This document shows, piece by piece, positions 26,755-35,057 of a DNA stretch of 64,000 bases. The notes beneath the pieces are model-generated. The model worked only from the letters and a program-made list of their open reading frames with translations. It was not told the origin of the DNA and made no database searches. Source of the stretch: Nakamurella sp. PAMC28650 (GTDB lineage Bacteria > Actinomycetota > Actinomycetes > Mycobacteriales > Nakamurellaceae); NCBI RefSeq assembly GCF_014303395.1, contig NZ_CP060298.1:3615001-3679000 (forward strand). Direction: 5' to 3'. Position numbers and translations under genes: made by a program. Position 1 is the stretch's first letter. The number at the start of each line of letters is the position of its first letter.

Positions 26755-27274
26755 GTTTTTCATGCTGACCGGGGGTCGCAATTCACCAGCGGCGATGTTG
26801 CAGACAAATGTGTCGAGGTTGGATTGCGGCAATCGGTGGGTCGAACTGGGGTGTGTTGGGACAATGCGTGCTCAGAGTCGTTCTGGTCGACATTCAAGCA
26901 TGAATTCTATTACCGCCGGACCTTTGTTACGATGGCGGAGTTGTATGCGGCGATTGACCGTTGGATGGTGTACTACAACACCTGGCGTAGGCACTCCAGC
27001 AACGGGCAACGCAGCCCGATCAGCTACGAGAACGCCAAGTCGCTGGCAGTCCTGGTGGCCTGACAGCTCCACCCCGTCCTCAACCGAGGTAAGCGGGACC
27101 AACTGTCCGCTGTGCCGGGGGAACCTCATACCTGCGTCTCGATCACCATCGAAATCCCCGCGTCGATGGGATCGTCGAAGGACCGGGCCATCGCACTGGC
27201 TACCACCGCGGCCCGCCAGCTCTGAACTGAGTCACCCCTGCTCATCGAACCAATCACCAACCAGAGAGCTCGCC

Positions 27275-27877
27275 ATGACAGATCCGCACCGACACACCGT
27301 CGCGGCACTAGCTGCGTGCTTAGCCGCCGGCTTGCTGCTCATTGCATGCAGCAAGAGCACGCCCGCAGCGCACACCACATCCGCCGCACAGACCACGGCG
27401 GCCGCGACTGACGCCACCAGCGGCGCGGCCACGAACGCAGCGAGCGACGAAGCGAGCGCGCCTGCGGCCTCTGCCGCTGGCGGGAACGCCTGCTCGCTGG
27501 TCACCGAGGCGGATGCCACCACCGCGTTGGGCGCGGATCCCGGCCCCGGTACCGGTGACACCGGTGCCCACGACTCGAGTCAGTGCCACTACGGCCCCTA
27601 CCAGAGCAAGTTGGTCCTGGTGAACATCACGCCAACCCAAGGCAAGTTGACCTACGACAACATGCGCAACAACGCGGGCACCGCCAAGACAGGATCCGTC
27701 GTCGACGTCGCCGGAGTGGGCGACAAGGCGTTCGAAGTCGACTCGCACGGTTCCGCTGGCATCTTCTTCCGGAAGGGTGACGCCCTGGTCGTGGTGTCAG
27801 TCGTGTTCTACCTTGCGGCCTCGCCCCCGACTGATCAAGTACGCGACCTGGCCAAGCTCGTTGCCGGCCGAATCTGA
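27275..27877 (+). CDS. DUF3558-like lipoprotein
   Basis: A 200-residue secreted lipoprotein: signal peptide with lipobox LLIAC, acylated Cys near residue 25, then a long Ala/Thr/Ser-rich low-complexity spacer to about residue 70, and a compact domain starting ACSLVTEADATTALGAD, with a second Cys in SQCHYG that may form a disulfide, and VVDVAGVGDKAFEV near the end. It is an intact paralogue of the split gene upstream, 49 bases after that gene's stop. DUF3558-type lipoproteins are common in actinobacteria and their role in the envelope is not known. ATG 27275 is the start. Confidence 0.85.
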   Translation: MTDPHRHTVAALAACLAAGLLLIACSKSTPAAHTTSAAQTTAAATDATSGAATNAASDEASAPAASAAGGNACSLVTEADATTALGADPGPGTGDTGAHDSSQCHYGPYQSKLVLVNITPTQGKLTYDNMRNNAGTAKTGSVVDVAGVGDKAFEVDSHGSAGIFFRKGDALVVVSVVFYLAASPPTDQVRDLAKLVAGRI

Positions 27878-28235
27878 AGTCCGTGCGTGGTCAGCTCTCA
27901 GGTCACCGAGATACAACTCGAACTGCCGGTCAAGACGACCACCTACCAGCCGTCAACGACGCACCAACTCCCGGCCGTCACCACCTTCGCGGCCGAGCAA
28001 GGTCTCACCCAACACCAAGGCGAACACGCTGGTGCTGGTGGGTGACACGGTTGTCCGCCGATAGGTCCAGGCAACCTCTGAGCGCGGGGCACAGCTTCGC
28101 CGGGGTCGAAAGTCGAAGGTTTTGGTCGTCGGCAACGGCGAGCTCGTGTGTCTCATGTGCGGCGACACCTTGGCGGTACTACCTTTGGCCAAACGTTCGA
28201 TATCCGAGTGTGGTCGACACCAGATTGGATATGTC
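27878..28235. other. 358-base stretch with no supported gene
   Basis: Between the lipoprotein and the glycine-repeat protein. Both strands have short open frames without motifs. A TTG-initiated extension of the next gene reaches back to 28122 but lacks a ribosome-binding site. Confidence 0.45.
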
Positions 28236-28757
28236 ATGTCTTCAGACAATCAGTACACAGCGCTCGGCCCGGCCGTCATCGGGTTCCAAACCTTCGGGAC
28301 CGAAATCGACATTGGCGTCGACGCCGGCGGAAACAAGGTCGGGGTGCACGCCACCGGGCCCACCGCCGTACACGGTGAAGGTGACGTCGTCGGCGTACAC
28401 GGCGAAGGTGCGGTCGGCGTTAAGGGAGTGGGTTCAGCAACCGGCGGAAGCTTCGCCGCCGAGGATCTATCGCCGCAAATCGTTTTGCAACCACAATCCG
28501 TGGAAGCTCCCAGCCGCCTCATCGACGCCACACCTCAAGAGTTCGTTCAGCCCGGGGGGCTGCCCAGGTTCGGGCAGGCCGGTGCCCTGTACATGGGCGA
28601 GTACATCACCGCCCAAGGCGACCCCAACGACTACCAACCCGGCATACACCTGTGCGTGCTCTGGATTTGTGTCAATGGAGGGAGCCACGACCAGCCCGCT
28701 CTATGGCGCCAGGTGCTCCTCGGTGACATTGTTCGCGGGACAACGGCACGCTTATGA
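28236..28757 (+). CDS. hypothetical protein with GVHGEG-type glycine repeats
   Basis: A 173-residue protein of unknown function. Residues about 25-75 contain a short repeat of the form V-G-V-H-x-x-G / V-H-G-E-G (DAGGNKVGVHATG, TAVHGEGDVVGVHGEG, AVGVKGVGSATGG), suggesting a beta-helical or fibre-like segment. The rest contains LYMGEYITAQGDPNDYQPG and LCVLWICVNGG. No signal peptide or membrane helix is seen. Similar glycine-repeat segments occur in tail-fibre-like and surface proteins, but I cannot assign this one. ATG 28236 was chosen because the upstream extension is Cys-rich and unlike the rest. It is adjacent to an IS66 element. Confidence 0.6.
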   Translation: MSSDNQYTALGPAVIGFQTFGTEIDIGVDAGGNKVGVHATGPTAVHGEGDVVGVHGEGAVGVKGVGSATGGSFAAEDLSPQIVLQPQSVEAPSRLIDATPQEFVQPGGLPRFGQAGALYMGEYITAQGDPNDYQPGIHLCVLWICVNGGSHDQPALWRQVLLGDIVRGTTARL

Positions 28758-28838
28758 CGGTCGGAGCGGCCCCGACTGTCTTCGATGTTGAGGGCGACAT
28801 CGACGGTTGCTTTCAGGAGCCGGAATGCAGGTGGTCGG

Positions 28839-30396
28839 GTAACTGGTCAGGTGTGGGCGGGTAGCCAGGGGTTCCTGCTGGTCAGCTGGGTGAGGGCGGC
28901 CAGGGCTGGTACGCCGTGTTTTGCGGTCGTTTGTAGGTAGGAGCGGAGGTCCGCGAAGTGTCCGGCTCCTTTTTCGGTGCGCATGGTGCCCGATATTTTC
29001 TGTCGGATCTTGGTCATGCGGATCTCTTGTTCGGCGGGGTTGTTGGTGAACGGGATCGCCGGGTCGGAGGCGAATTTGAGGTAGTCGACTTCTCTGCGGT
29101 GGATGCGGCGGGCCAGTGCTCGGTGTTTGCGGCCGATGGCGCCGTCGGGGTGGGTGGCGGCGAGGAGGGCGTGCCGGATCTTGACGGTTTCGGCGGCGAT
29201 GACCGCCTGGTCGACGGGGGTGTCGGGGTGGGCGGCGGCCGCTTTGTGCAGGGTGAGCAGCGCGTCGCGGACTTGCTGCGCCCAGCACCAGGCGCCGGGC
29301 AGGTCTGTGTTGCTGGCGTGGTGGTGGTCGGTGACGGCCTGTAGCTCGCGGAGCAGATGCGCATTGCACAGCGCATGCCGCGCGGCGGTGTAGGTGTCAT
29401 ACGGTGCCCACGCGTCGTGGACGGCGGTGCCGGTGAAGCCGGGCAGGATGTTCATCTTGGCCATCGCTTCGGTACCGCGTCTGCGGTGGAAGAACAGTCT
29501 GGTGAAGGCCGGGGTGGACGCGGAGTGCAGCCAGTGGTTGCGACCTTCGCAGCGCAGCCCGGTCTCATCAAAGTGCACCACCGGAGAGGATTTCAAGCGG
29601 GCGGTGACCTGGGCCAAAAATTCGCCCAGGTCACCGGCGGCGCGACTGGTCACCGCGGCGACGGTGCCATCAGAGACAGGAATGCCGAACAGTTCGCTGA
29701 TGGCCTGGGCGGTCCGCTTCTTGGACAGGAACTGCCCCATGAACAGATAGATGACGACCGCGCACATCACCGGCCCGTACTGCACGGGTCCGCCCGCCTG
29801 GGCGGGTGTGTCGCCGGTCGAGGTCTTCCCGCAGTGGCAGCGGCGGCTGATGATCTGATGTTCGGTGACGTGCACTTTGATCGGCGGGATGTCGAAGACC
29901 TGCCGACGTGAGCAGCCAACCTCGGTCGCATCGGCCAGATCCGATCCGCAGCCAGTGCAGCAGCTCGGTTCGTGGCGGATCACCACATCCGGGTCGGCGA
30001 CCTGGGCTGAAGTCTGCCCGCGGTGCCCGTCCTGTCCGCCGGGCTTGCGTGTGGACGGCGTGCGCAGCGACCTGGTCTTCGCCTTGCCGGGTCCGTCCGC
30101 CGATGGTGGCTTCGAGGAGTTCTGCGAGTTGGTCCGCAACCGTGCTTCCAGGTCCGCGACCCGCACCTTTAATGCCGCATTCTCGGCGCGGAGGATGTTC
30201 AGTTCGGTGCGCATTTCGACGATCAGTTCCACCAGTTCGGCGTACGTCGGCTGCGTCATTCCATTATTATCGCATCAGACAACACCATTGTTCGGCGACA
30301 CGCCGACACGGCTCACCCCACATAGATCGACATTCTCCGGTCTATTCGCCCAATGAATGACAGTCTATTTCACCGCGGTGAGACCTGACCAGTTAC
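28839..30396. mobile_element. IS66-family element (single transposase gene)
   Basis: Inverted ends GTAACTGGTCAGGT (28839-28852) and its complement at 30383-30396 enclose one minus-strand transposase. The accessory genes tnpA and tnpB of classical IS66 are absent, as in the ISBst12 subgroup. No 8-bp target duplication is visible; the right end is only three bases from the tip of ISL3-A, so one junction has probably been lost by deletion or by insertion of the neighbour. Confidence 0.85.
28847..30259 (-). CDS. IS66 family transposase
   Basis: A 470-residue IS66-type transposase. It begins with a leucine-zipper coiled coil (about 5-45, VELIVEMRTELNILRAENAA), then the basic segment TNSQNSSKPPSADGPGK typical of IS66, a zinc-binding region (CCTGCGSDLAD and RRCHCGKTS), and the DDE core with HFDETGLRCEG, VHDAWAPYDTY, CNAHLLRELQ and the C-terminal Glu region PFTNNPAEQEIRMTKIRQKISG. 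It appears intact. ATG 30259 is the start, with about 125 bases of non-coding element upstream. Confidence 0.93.
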   Translation of the reverse strand: MTQPTYAELVELIVEMRTELNILRAENAALKVRVADLEARLRTNSQNSSKPPSADGPGKAKTRSLRTPSTRKPGGQDGHRGQTSAQVADPDVVIRHEPSCCTGCGSDLADATEVGCSRRQVFDIPPIKVHVTEHQIISRRCHCGKTSTGDTPAQAGGPVQYGPVMCAVVIYLFMGQFLSKKRTAQAISELFGIPVSDGTVAAVTSRAAGDLGEFLAQVTARLKSSPVVHFDETGLRCEGRNHWLHSASTPAFTRLFFHRRRGTEAMAKMNILPGFTGTAVHDAWAPYDTYTAARHALCNAHLLRELQAVTDHHHASNTDLPGAWCWAQQVRDALLTLHKAAAAHPDTPVDQAVIAAETVKIRHALLAATHPDGAIGRKHRALARRIHRREVDYLKFASDPAIPFTNNPAEQEIRMTKIRQKISGTMRTEKGAGHFADLRSYLQTTAKHGVPALAALTQLTSRNPWLPAHT

Positions 30397-30438
30397 AGCG
30401 GGTCTTCATATTTAGCAGACATCCCATGTCGATTGGTG

Positions 30439-31701
30439 TCAAGCGGCGGGTGCCATTGCAGTTTGCGTGACGCTGGCTGAGGAGTTCCAGGCGACGGTTT
30501 CGTCGTAGAGGGTTCCGCTCTCGAGGCAGCCGTGCAGGATGCCGACGAGTCGGTTGGCGACTTGGCGGAGGGCTGCGTGGTGGCCGGTTCCGCGGGCTCG
30601 GATGGCGTCATAGTAGGCGCGGGTGCCGGGCGATCCGTTGAGGGAGCCGTAGGCCTGCAGGTGCAGGGCGACGCCGAGCCGGCGGTTGGTGGCGTGCCGG
30701 GCTAGGACGACGGATTTTTTCCCCGATGCCCTCGTGATCGGGCTCTGTCCGGAGTAGTTTTTTCGGGCGCGGGAGTTGGCGAACCGTTGCGGGTCGTCGC
30801 CGAATTCGCCCAGGACGCGGGCGGCCAGGACCGGTCCCAGGCCCGGCTGGCTCCGGTAGATCTGCGCGGCCGGGTGTCGGTCAAAATTTTCTGCCATCAC
30901 CGACTGCATCGCGGTGATCTGTTCGTTGATAGCGGTCAGGATCTTGACCTGGCCGAGCACGATCGCGGCGTAGGCCGCCTCCACGGCGGCGGGTTGCCGA
31001 AGGCCCGGCGTGTGCAGCAGCGTGAGCAGTGGTCCGGCTTTGTCCTGGATGTGGTGCCGCCGCGCCGCGGCCAACGCCGACACCACCTGGCTGCGGGTGA
31101 GCCGGGCGGAGCGGGCCGGGTCCGGCGCGCGGCTGAGCAGGATGAGGGCGTCCGTGGCGGCTAAATCCGAAAATGCCTGCACCGCAACGGGAAAGAAGTC
31201 AAGTAGTGCCGATCGGAGGCGCAGCACGTGCCGGACACGTTCCCAGATCAAGTTTTGATGAGCACGGCCCAGTAGCTTCACCGCGTCGGCCAGGTTGGTG
31301 TCCCCGGCGATCTCGCGGTGATGGGCTCGGTCTAGCCGGACGATCTCGGCTAGGACGTGGGCGTCGCCGGCGTCGCTTTTGGCCCCCGAGGTGGAGTACC
31401 GGTCGCGGTAGCGGGCCGAGGACATCGGGTTGATCGCGTAGACGTGGTAGCCCGATGCTCGTAGGGCGACCACCCAGGAGCCGCGGTCGGTTTCGATGCC
31501 GACGAAGACCCGGTCGGCGGTCTGCTCAGGGGTGAGGTCGACCCAGTCGGCGGGGGCATGCTCGGCGACCAGCGCGTGCAGCTTCGCGATTCCGTCCAGT
31601 CCCTCGGGCAGTCTGGCGCGGCTGAGCCGCCGCCCGGTGTCGTCCTCGATCTCGATGTCGTGGTGGTCCTCGGCCCAGTCGTCGCCGATCATCAACAGCA
31701 T
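30439..31701 (-). CDS. IS110-1 transposase (DEDD recombinase)
   Basis: A 420-residue IS110-type recombinase. The N-terminal RuvC-like DEDD domain starts MIGDDWAEDHHDIEIED and includes VFVGIETDRGSWVVAL and SGAKSDAGDAHVLAEIV; the C-terminal Tnp (transposase 20) domain has GLGPVLAARVLGEFGDD and the motif KNYSGQSPITRASGKK containing the catalytic Ser. Such enzymes act with a bridge RNA made from the non-coding end of the element. The protein looks identical to that of IS110-2 and clearly related to, but distinct from, that of IS110-3. Start ATG 31701. Confidence 0.93.
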   Translation of the reverse strand: MLLMIGDDWAEDHHDIEIEDDTGRRLSRARLPEGLDGIAKLHALVAEHAPADWVDLTPEQTADRVFVGIETDRGSWVVALRASGYHVYAINPMSSARYRDRYSTSGAKSDAGDAHVLAEIVRLDRAHHREIAGDTNLADAVKLLGRAHQNLIWERVRHVLRLRSALLDFFPVAVQAFSDLAATDALILLSRAPDPARSARLTRSQVVSALAAARRHHIQDKAGPLLTLLHTPGLRQPAAVEAAYAAIVLGQVKILTAINEQITAMQSVMAENFDRHPAAQIYRSQPGLGPVLAARVLGEFGDDPQRFANSRARKNYSGQSPITRASGKKSVVLARHATNRRLGVALHLQAYGSLNGSPGTRAYYDAIRARGTGHHAALRQVANRLVGILHGCLESGTLYDETVAWNSSASVTQTAMAPAA

Positions 31702-31968
31702 TGGCCCCAGCTCTTCCCTTGTCCGTGTCTGGCCTGGTGGAACGGGCGGGCAGCATGCGGAGGCTTCTGCGACCTAATGAACAAGTGCTCACGTCCAACC
31801 GCCCGGGCACGACATCTCATCAGCAGTTTCCAGCCGCCGGCAACCGGTGGGCGCACGGTCTGCTAATAGGCATCCCCGAAGAGGCGGTGCCCGGGGCTAA
31901 AGGAGTGCTGACCCACCGGCTGCTGTCGTCATCAAGCCTTCCAGAGTTCAGGCTTGATAGCTCTCATT
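31702..31968 (-). ncRNA. candidate bridge RNA of IS110-1
   Basis: The 270 bases upstream of the recombinase are conserved with the other two copies and fold into the arrangement known for IS110 bridge RNAs. A stem CCGGUGGG/CCCACCGG (31912-31919 with 31844-31851) and a GCAC/GUGC stem enclose a loop. Its 5' side is UCCUUUAGCCCCG (31892-31904) and its 3' side contains UAUUAGCAG (31860-31868). UUAGCAG is complementary to CTGCTAA at the occupied target. A second loop contains GAUGUC (31811-31816) and UUCAUUAGG (31773-31781), matching the element's own ends. A further hairpin is at 31931-31958. RNA limits are not determined. Confidence 0.7.
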
Positions 31969-33292
31969 AGGGCTTGAGCGTGGTTGCCGCCCGGCGTGAT
32001 GCGCGGGTGCAGGCGAATCGTATCCGGCGTTTCTGGTTGGTGGGGTTACGGAACCCGAACGCGATGCGGCCGATGTGCTTGACGATCCGGTTGTAGCCTT
32101 CGGACCGGCCGTTGCTGATGCCGGTGAAGATCCCTTCGATGATGGAGGATCGCCAGTCGTCGACGGTCTGCGCGAGGCGGCGGATCTGCGCCGATGTCGA
32201 TGTGGTCGGCGCAGAACATCTGGAAGTCGGTGAGTCGCTGCCAGACCAGCGCCCAGTCTGGTTCGGTGCCGGCCAGCTTCAGCAGGTGACGGAGCAGTTC
32301 CTTTGCTCGCCAACAGTTGTGCAACCCGCCGGTGGGGTCGGCGGCCTTCATTGCCTGGAACATCTTGACCCGTTCCGCGGCGGTCAGCGTCTCGCCGGCG
32401 CGCAGCAGAGGAGTTGCGCCCGCGCCCACTCGGGGTCGATCTTGCGGCCCCGGCGGCCGCGGTTGGTCCAGGCCAGTTCCCGCCGGTAGTCGGTGACGGC
32501 CCGGTTGGCCAAGGCGACCAGGTGGAAGCGGTCCAGGATGACGATCGCGTGGGGCAGCGCTTCCCGGACGACCTTGGCGTAGGTCGCCGAGGTGTCGATC
32601 GCGACGTGCGTGATGCCGGCCCGCCACGCATCGGTCTGAGCCTCGATCCATTCGATGACCGTCTTGGAGCTGCGGCCGTTGACCTGCGCGAACAGCCCAC
32701 CAGGGCCGCTGATGTCGACCAGCCCGGTGTCGAACCGGTCGATCCATACCTTCACCCCGGTGTCGGTCGCGATCTCGTAGCGGCCCTTGCCGCGGCGGGT
32801 CTCGTCGATGCCCAGCACTGTCACGGCCGGCGGTGGCCCGGCAACGGGGATCATCAGCTCGGCGTACGCGACGAACGCGCGGTGCGCGATCGGCCAGGTC
32901 ATGCCGTACTCGCCGGCGACGTCGGACACCGACCGGGTGTGTTCGCCGATCGCCTCGGCGGCCCGTTGCCGCAGCCGGGTCGTCAACCGGGACCGGGCGG
33001 GGATGCCCGGCAGCGATTCGGTGAACGACTTCCGTTCACACCAGACGACTTTGCAGTGCCACTTCTGTTTGCGCCACAACAGGATCGGGACATCCGGTCC
33101 GATCGTCACGTCCCTCGGCCGCGTCGTGACCCAGCCTTTCGGCGAGCTGGACTGCTCACCGCACTGCGGGCACCACCCCGCCAATTCCGGGTCCGTCACA
33201 CACTGGGCGACCCGCCGGCCGTCCGCGTCCAACCGGACGTCGATGACCTGCAATCCTTCGATTCCTAACAGCAGTGAACTACCCTGATCCAT
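31967..33292 (-). pseudogene. ISL3-A transposase, frameshifted
   Basis: Starting at ATG 33292 (MDQGSSLLLGIEGLQ) this encodes an ISL3 transposase with zinc finger (WCPQCGEQ ... HCKVVWCERKSF), helix-turn-helix and the DDE core (VLGIDETRRGKGRYEI, THVAIDTSATYAKVV, VILDRFHLVALAN). The frame is lost near 32390 and resumes in another frame as ERVKMFQAMKAADP, then is lost again near 32190 and resumes as RRLAQTVDDWRSSII, ending GYNRIVKHIGRIAFGF...TTLKP with a TAA at 31967-31969 that touches the IS110-1 junction. Two frameshifts make it non-functional unless they are sequence errors. Confidence 0.85.
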
Positions 33293-33457
33293 GGCTGGTG
33301 GTCCTTCGGTCTGGATGCGTGAGAACAACCAGTTTGCAAGGACTACCAGCCCTCAACCCCGCCGACGCGCCGCCGCCCGTCAGGCCACCCCAGCCCTACC
33401 AAGTTCGAAGAGCCGGTTAAGCGGCTCTAGCGCACACGGTACAATTCTGTTAAGTTG

Positions 33458-33463
33458 TATGAT
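33458..33463 (+). promoter_or_regulatory. -10-like element upstream of the lectin gene
   Basis: TATGAT lies 31 bases before the GTG start in an unusually AT-rich stretch just outside the end of ISL3-A. No good -35 partner is seen. The ribosome-binding site GGGGAGGAAAAG is strong. Confidence 0.4.
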
Positions 33464-33493
33464 CAGAGATCAGAGTTCGATAGGGGAGGAAAA

Positions 33494-34330
33494 GTGTTCA
33501 GAATTGCGAAAGTTGTGGCTGCCATCGTCCTAGCGGCGGTGACCGCGTCGGCAGGTGTCGGCGTTGCACAAGCGGCTTCCCCGCAGACCCACTCCGGCAC
33601 CGCTGAGCCACTCAACGTGCTCAGGTCTGGTGAGAGCCTTTCGACCGCGGTAGGCGGGCGAAGTTTCATGCAGTCGCCGTCCGGCGAATTTCAGCTAGTA
33701 ATTGAGGACTCTATTGAAGGCTTCGGCATAAATCAGCACGCAGCTGTACCTTCGGATGCGTATTTCTCATCTCCAACTTGGTTAATCGGCTTTCCCGGGG
33801 TGCAGGACCATCCCTCCCTAAAGCTGCAGACCGATGGAAATTTGGTGTTGTACAACCTGAAGGGTAAGGCCCTCTGGAACTCCCACACCGCTGGTAGCGG
33901 GGCAGGTAGCGTTCTCTACCTGCAGGATGACGGAAACCTAGTTCTGCGCTCTGCGACAGGCAAGGTGAGTTGGGCTGCAGGGTCGTCCCGGGTAATACTA
34001 AGGCAGGGGCAGGCCCTCGCGCCAGGCCGATATCTAGAGTATATGTATCCCGATATGAGTCATACATATCGTTTAACCATGTGGTCCGACGGCGATCTAG
34101 TTTATGCGGAAAGCGGCTATGTTTTGTGGTCTTCGAACACACATGTGCGTGGTTCATCTCTGGTGATGCAGTCCGACGGGAATCTTGTTGTTCGCACCCC
34201 TAGTGGTCGCCCCGTGTGGTCCAGTAAGACATTTGGGTACGGTCCGAATACCTGGTTCCAAGTTGACGCATTCCAACTAGAGATAGACCACTTCACATTG
34301 CAGGGTGAGACCACGAAGTTCCTTTTTTAA
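33494..34330 (+). CDS. secreted protein with tandem bulb-type (B-) lectin domains
   Basis: A 278-residue exported protein: signal peptide of about 27 residues (VVAAIVLAAVTASAGVGVAQA, cleavage before ASP), then two monocot mannose-binding-lectin-type domains. The signature Q-x-D-x-N-x-V-x-Y is perfect once (QTDGNLVLY, about residues 112-120) and degenerate in QDDGNLVLR, WSDGDLVYA and QSDGNLVVR. Size and domain number resemble the LlpA class of lectin-like bacteriocins, but secreted B-lectins also have other roles. Codon and base composition is more AT-rich than in neighbouring core genes, and insertion sequences surround it, so transfer is likely. Start GTG 33494, with a strong ribosome-binding site. 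Confidence 0.82.
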   Translation: MFRIAKVVAAIVLAAVTASAGVGVAQAASPQTHSGTAEPLNVLRSGESLSTAVGGRSFMQSPSGEFQLVIEDSIEGFGINQHAAVPSDAYFSSPTWLIGFPGVQDHPSLKLQTDGNLVLYNLKGKALWNSHTAGSGAGSVLYLQDDGNLVLRSATGKVSWAAGSSRVILRQGQALAPGRYLEYMYPDMSHTYRLTMWSDGDLVYAESGYVLWSSNTHVRGSSLVMQSDGNLVVRTPSGRPVWSSKTFGYGPNTWFQVDAFQLEIDHFTLQGETTKFLF

Positions 34331-34708
34331 CTCTACCACCTAACGCTGTGCAACATCTTGCAACGGCTAGAGCAGTCTGACCAGCAACCCCGACACCGAC
34401 TTCAAGCGAGCCGCACTATAGAGGATCCCGTTGCGGTGACGACCGCCGGTGGTGTCGTCCCGTCACCGGTCAACGTTCCGCTCGCGGTGCCACGATGAGG
34501 AAAAAGGATGCGCTGCAGGTGGAGGCAAGACTTGCCTTGGTCGACTGAAGGCGTTTTAGGTCTGCGGGCCGTCCTCCAGTGTGGTCCTTCACCCTCGGCT
34601 GACCTCAGAATGATGGCCGCTGGCTCACGGGCAGCCGAACACAGGCCATACAAGTCCAGGAGCCGCCTTGGCATAGCGGCCAGGCCGAGGGCGACTGACC
34701 TTCATGGC
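34331..34708. other. 378-base stretch without a supported gene
   Basis: Short frames on both strands lack motifs and ribosome-binding sites. It separates the lectin gene from a truncated membrane-protein gene and holds whatever promoter that gene had. Confidence 0.45.
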
Positions 34709-35057
34709 ATGCTCTTGGTCATGGGACACCTTTCCGGGCAGCCAGATCAACCGCCACGGCCGGTGGAACAGCCCACAGGGCCACACCCAGCACCTGCAGA
34801 CCTGGACGGTCGGGATGCGATCAGATCCGATGCCGGCGGGGATGTCCACAGCGCACCGACCGAGGCGACCGTGACGATCCAGGCAGACGCCTCCAGGTAC
34901 TGGAAGTTGCACGGACGCACCCACATCGGCCTACTGGTGCTGGCACTGGTCGTCGTGTTCCTGGAATCCTTTCGGCGTGGCCTGCACACCACCTCCGGCG
35001 CGCTGGTCACGGTGCTCACCGTATACCTGGCAGTGACCGGCCGGACCTGGTGGCAGC
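34709..35057 (+). pseudogene. 5' fragment of a two-helix membrane protein gene
   Basis: From ATG 34709 (or 34721) the frame encodes a hydrophilic Pro/Asp-rich N-terminus of about 70 residues followed by two transmembrane helices (HIGLLVLALVVVFLE and SGALVTVLTVYLAVTG), ending TWWQP. At 35058 the sequence changes abruptly to an internal piece of an IS1380 transposase in a different frame. The remainder may be represented by the short frame at 35488-35676. Function unknown. Confidence 0.55.

Larger units (their letters stand above)
24751..27063 (+). pseudogene. IS3-A OrfB (DDE transposase) split by ISL3-C1
   Basis: The catalytic subunit is present in two pieces, 24751-25373 and 26763-27063. The first holds the HTH_21 region and the DDE motif start (VDVVWASDITYLTC); the second resumes with HADRGSQFTSGD, and WDNACSESFWSTFKHEF with the catalytic Glu, ending SYENAKSLAVLVA. 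Removal of the ISL3 copy plus one 8-bp duplication restores an uninterrupted frame across the join (GTVFHADRGSQF), so the interruption is the only lesion I can see. Confidence 0.92.
24356..27128. mobile_element. IS3-family element (IS3-A), interrupted by an ISL3 element
   Basis: Ends TGAGGTTCCCC...GGGGAACCTCA (IS3-type TG...CA termini) flanked by the 3-bp duplication TAC at 24353-24355 and 27129-27131. Net length without the inserted ISL3 copy and its duplication is 1384 bp. OrfA and OrfB are on the plus strand. The element is inserted in a lipoprotein gene and is itself split in OrfB by ISL3-C1. Confidence 0.92.
23846..27225 (+). pseudogene. DUF3558-like lipoprotein gene, frameshifted and split by an IS3 element
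   Basis: The 5' part (23846-24355) encodes a lipoprotein signal peptide with lipobox LAAC, a Ser/Thr/Gly/Ala-rich linker and the beginning of a DUF3558-like domain (ACLMVSEQAARTALGAD). Near 24119-24122 the frame shifts, best explained by loss of two bases, and continues as GPGHEQTQEGAFGGNSTC. It is then cut by IS3-A at a TAC duplication, and the remaining codons resume at 27132 (CVSITIEIPASMG) to a TGA at 27223-27225. Joining the pieces gives a continuous C-terminus, DTCVSITIEIPASMGSS. An intact paralogue follows at 27275, which confirms the domain order. Two independent lesions mean the gene is dead. Confidence 0.85.
30417..31970. mobile_element. IS110-family element, copy 1 (IS110-1)
   Basis: 1554 bp counting the AG (CT) core at both edges (30417-30418 and 31969-31970), with no inverted repeats and no longer duplication, as expected for IS110. 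It contains a minus-strand recombinase and a 270-base non-coding 5' end. It looks identical along its length to IS110-2 (36675-38228). The insertion point is position 18-19 of the left inverted repeat of ISL3-A. Confidence 0.92.
30400..33414. mobile_element. ISL3-family element A (ISL3-A), carrying IS110-1 in its left inverted repeat
   Basis: Tips GGGTCTTCATATTTAGC at 30400 and, on the other strand, GGCTCTTCGAACTTGGT at 33414. Inside are a decayed transposase and a complete IS110 copy inserted at positions 18-19 of the left repeat. The flanking eight bases (GTTACAGC and GGTTAAGC) are not a duplication, so at least one flank has changed since insertion. The left tip abuts an IS66 end. Confidence 0.85.

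Noticed and set aside
30414-30418. Alternative IS110 boundaries using the TTAG shared by both edges of copies 1 and 2 as target sequence.
   Set aside because: Only the AG at positions 18-19 gives equal repeat lengths for all four ISL3 tips and the same element ends in all three copies.
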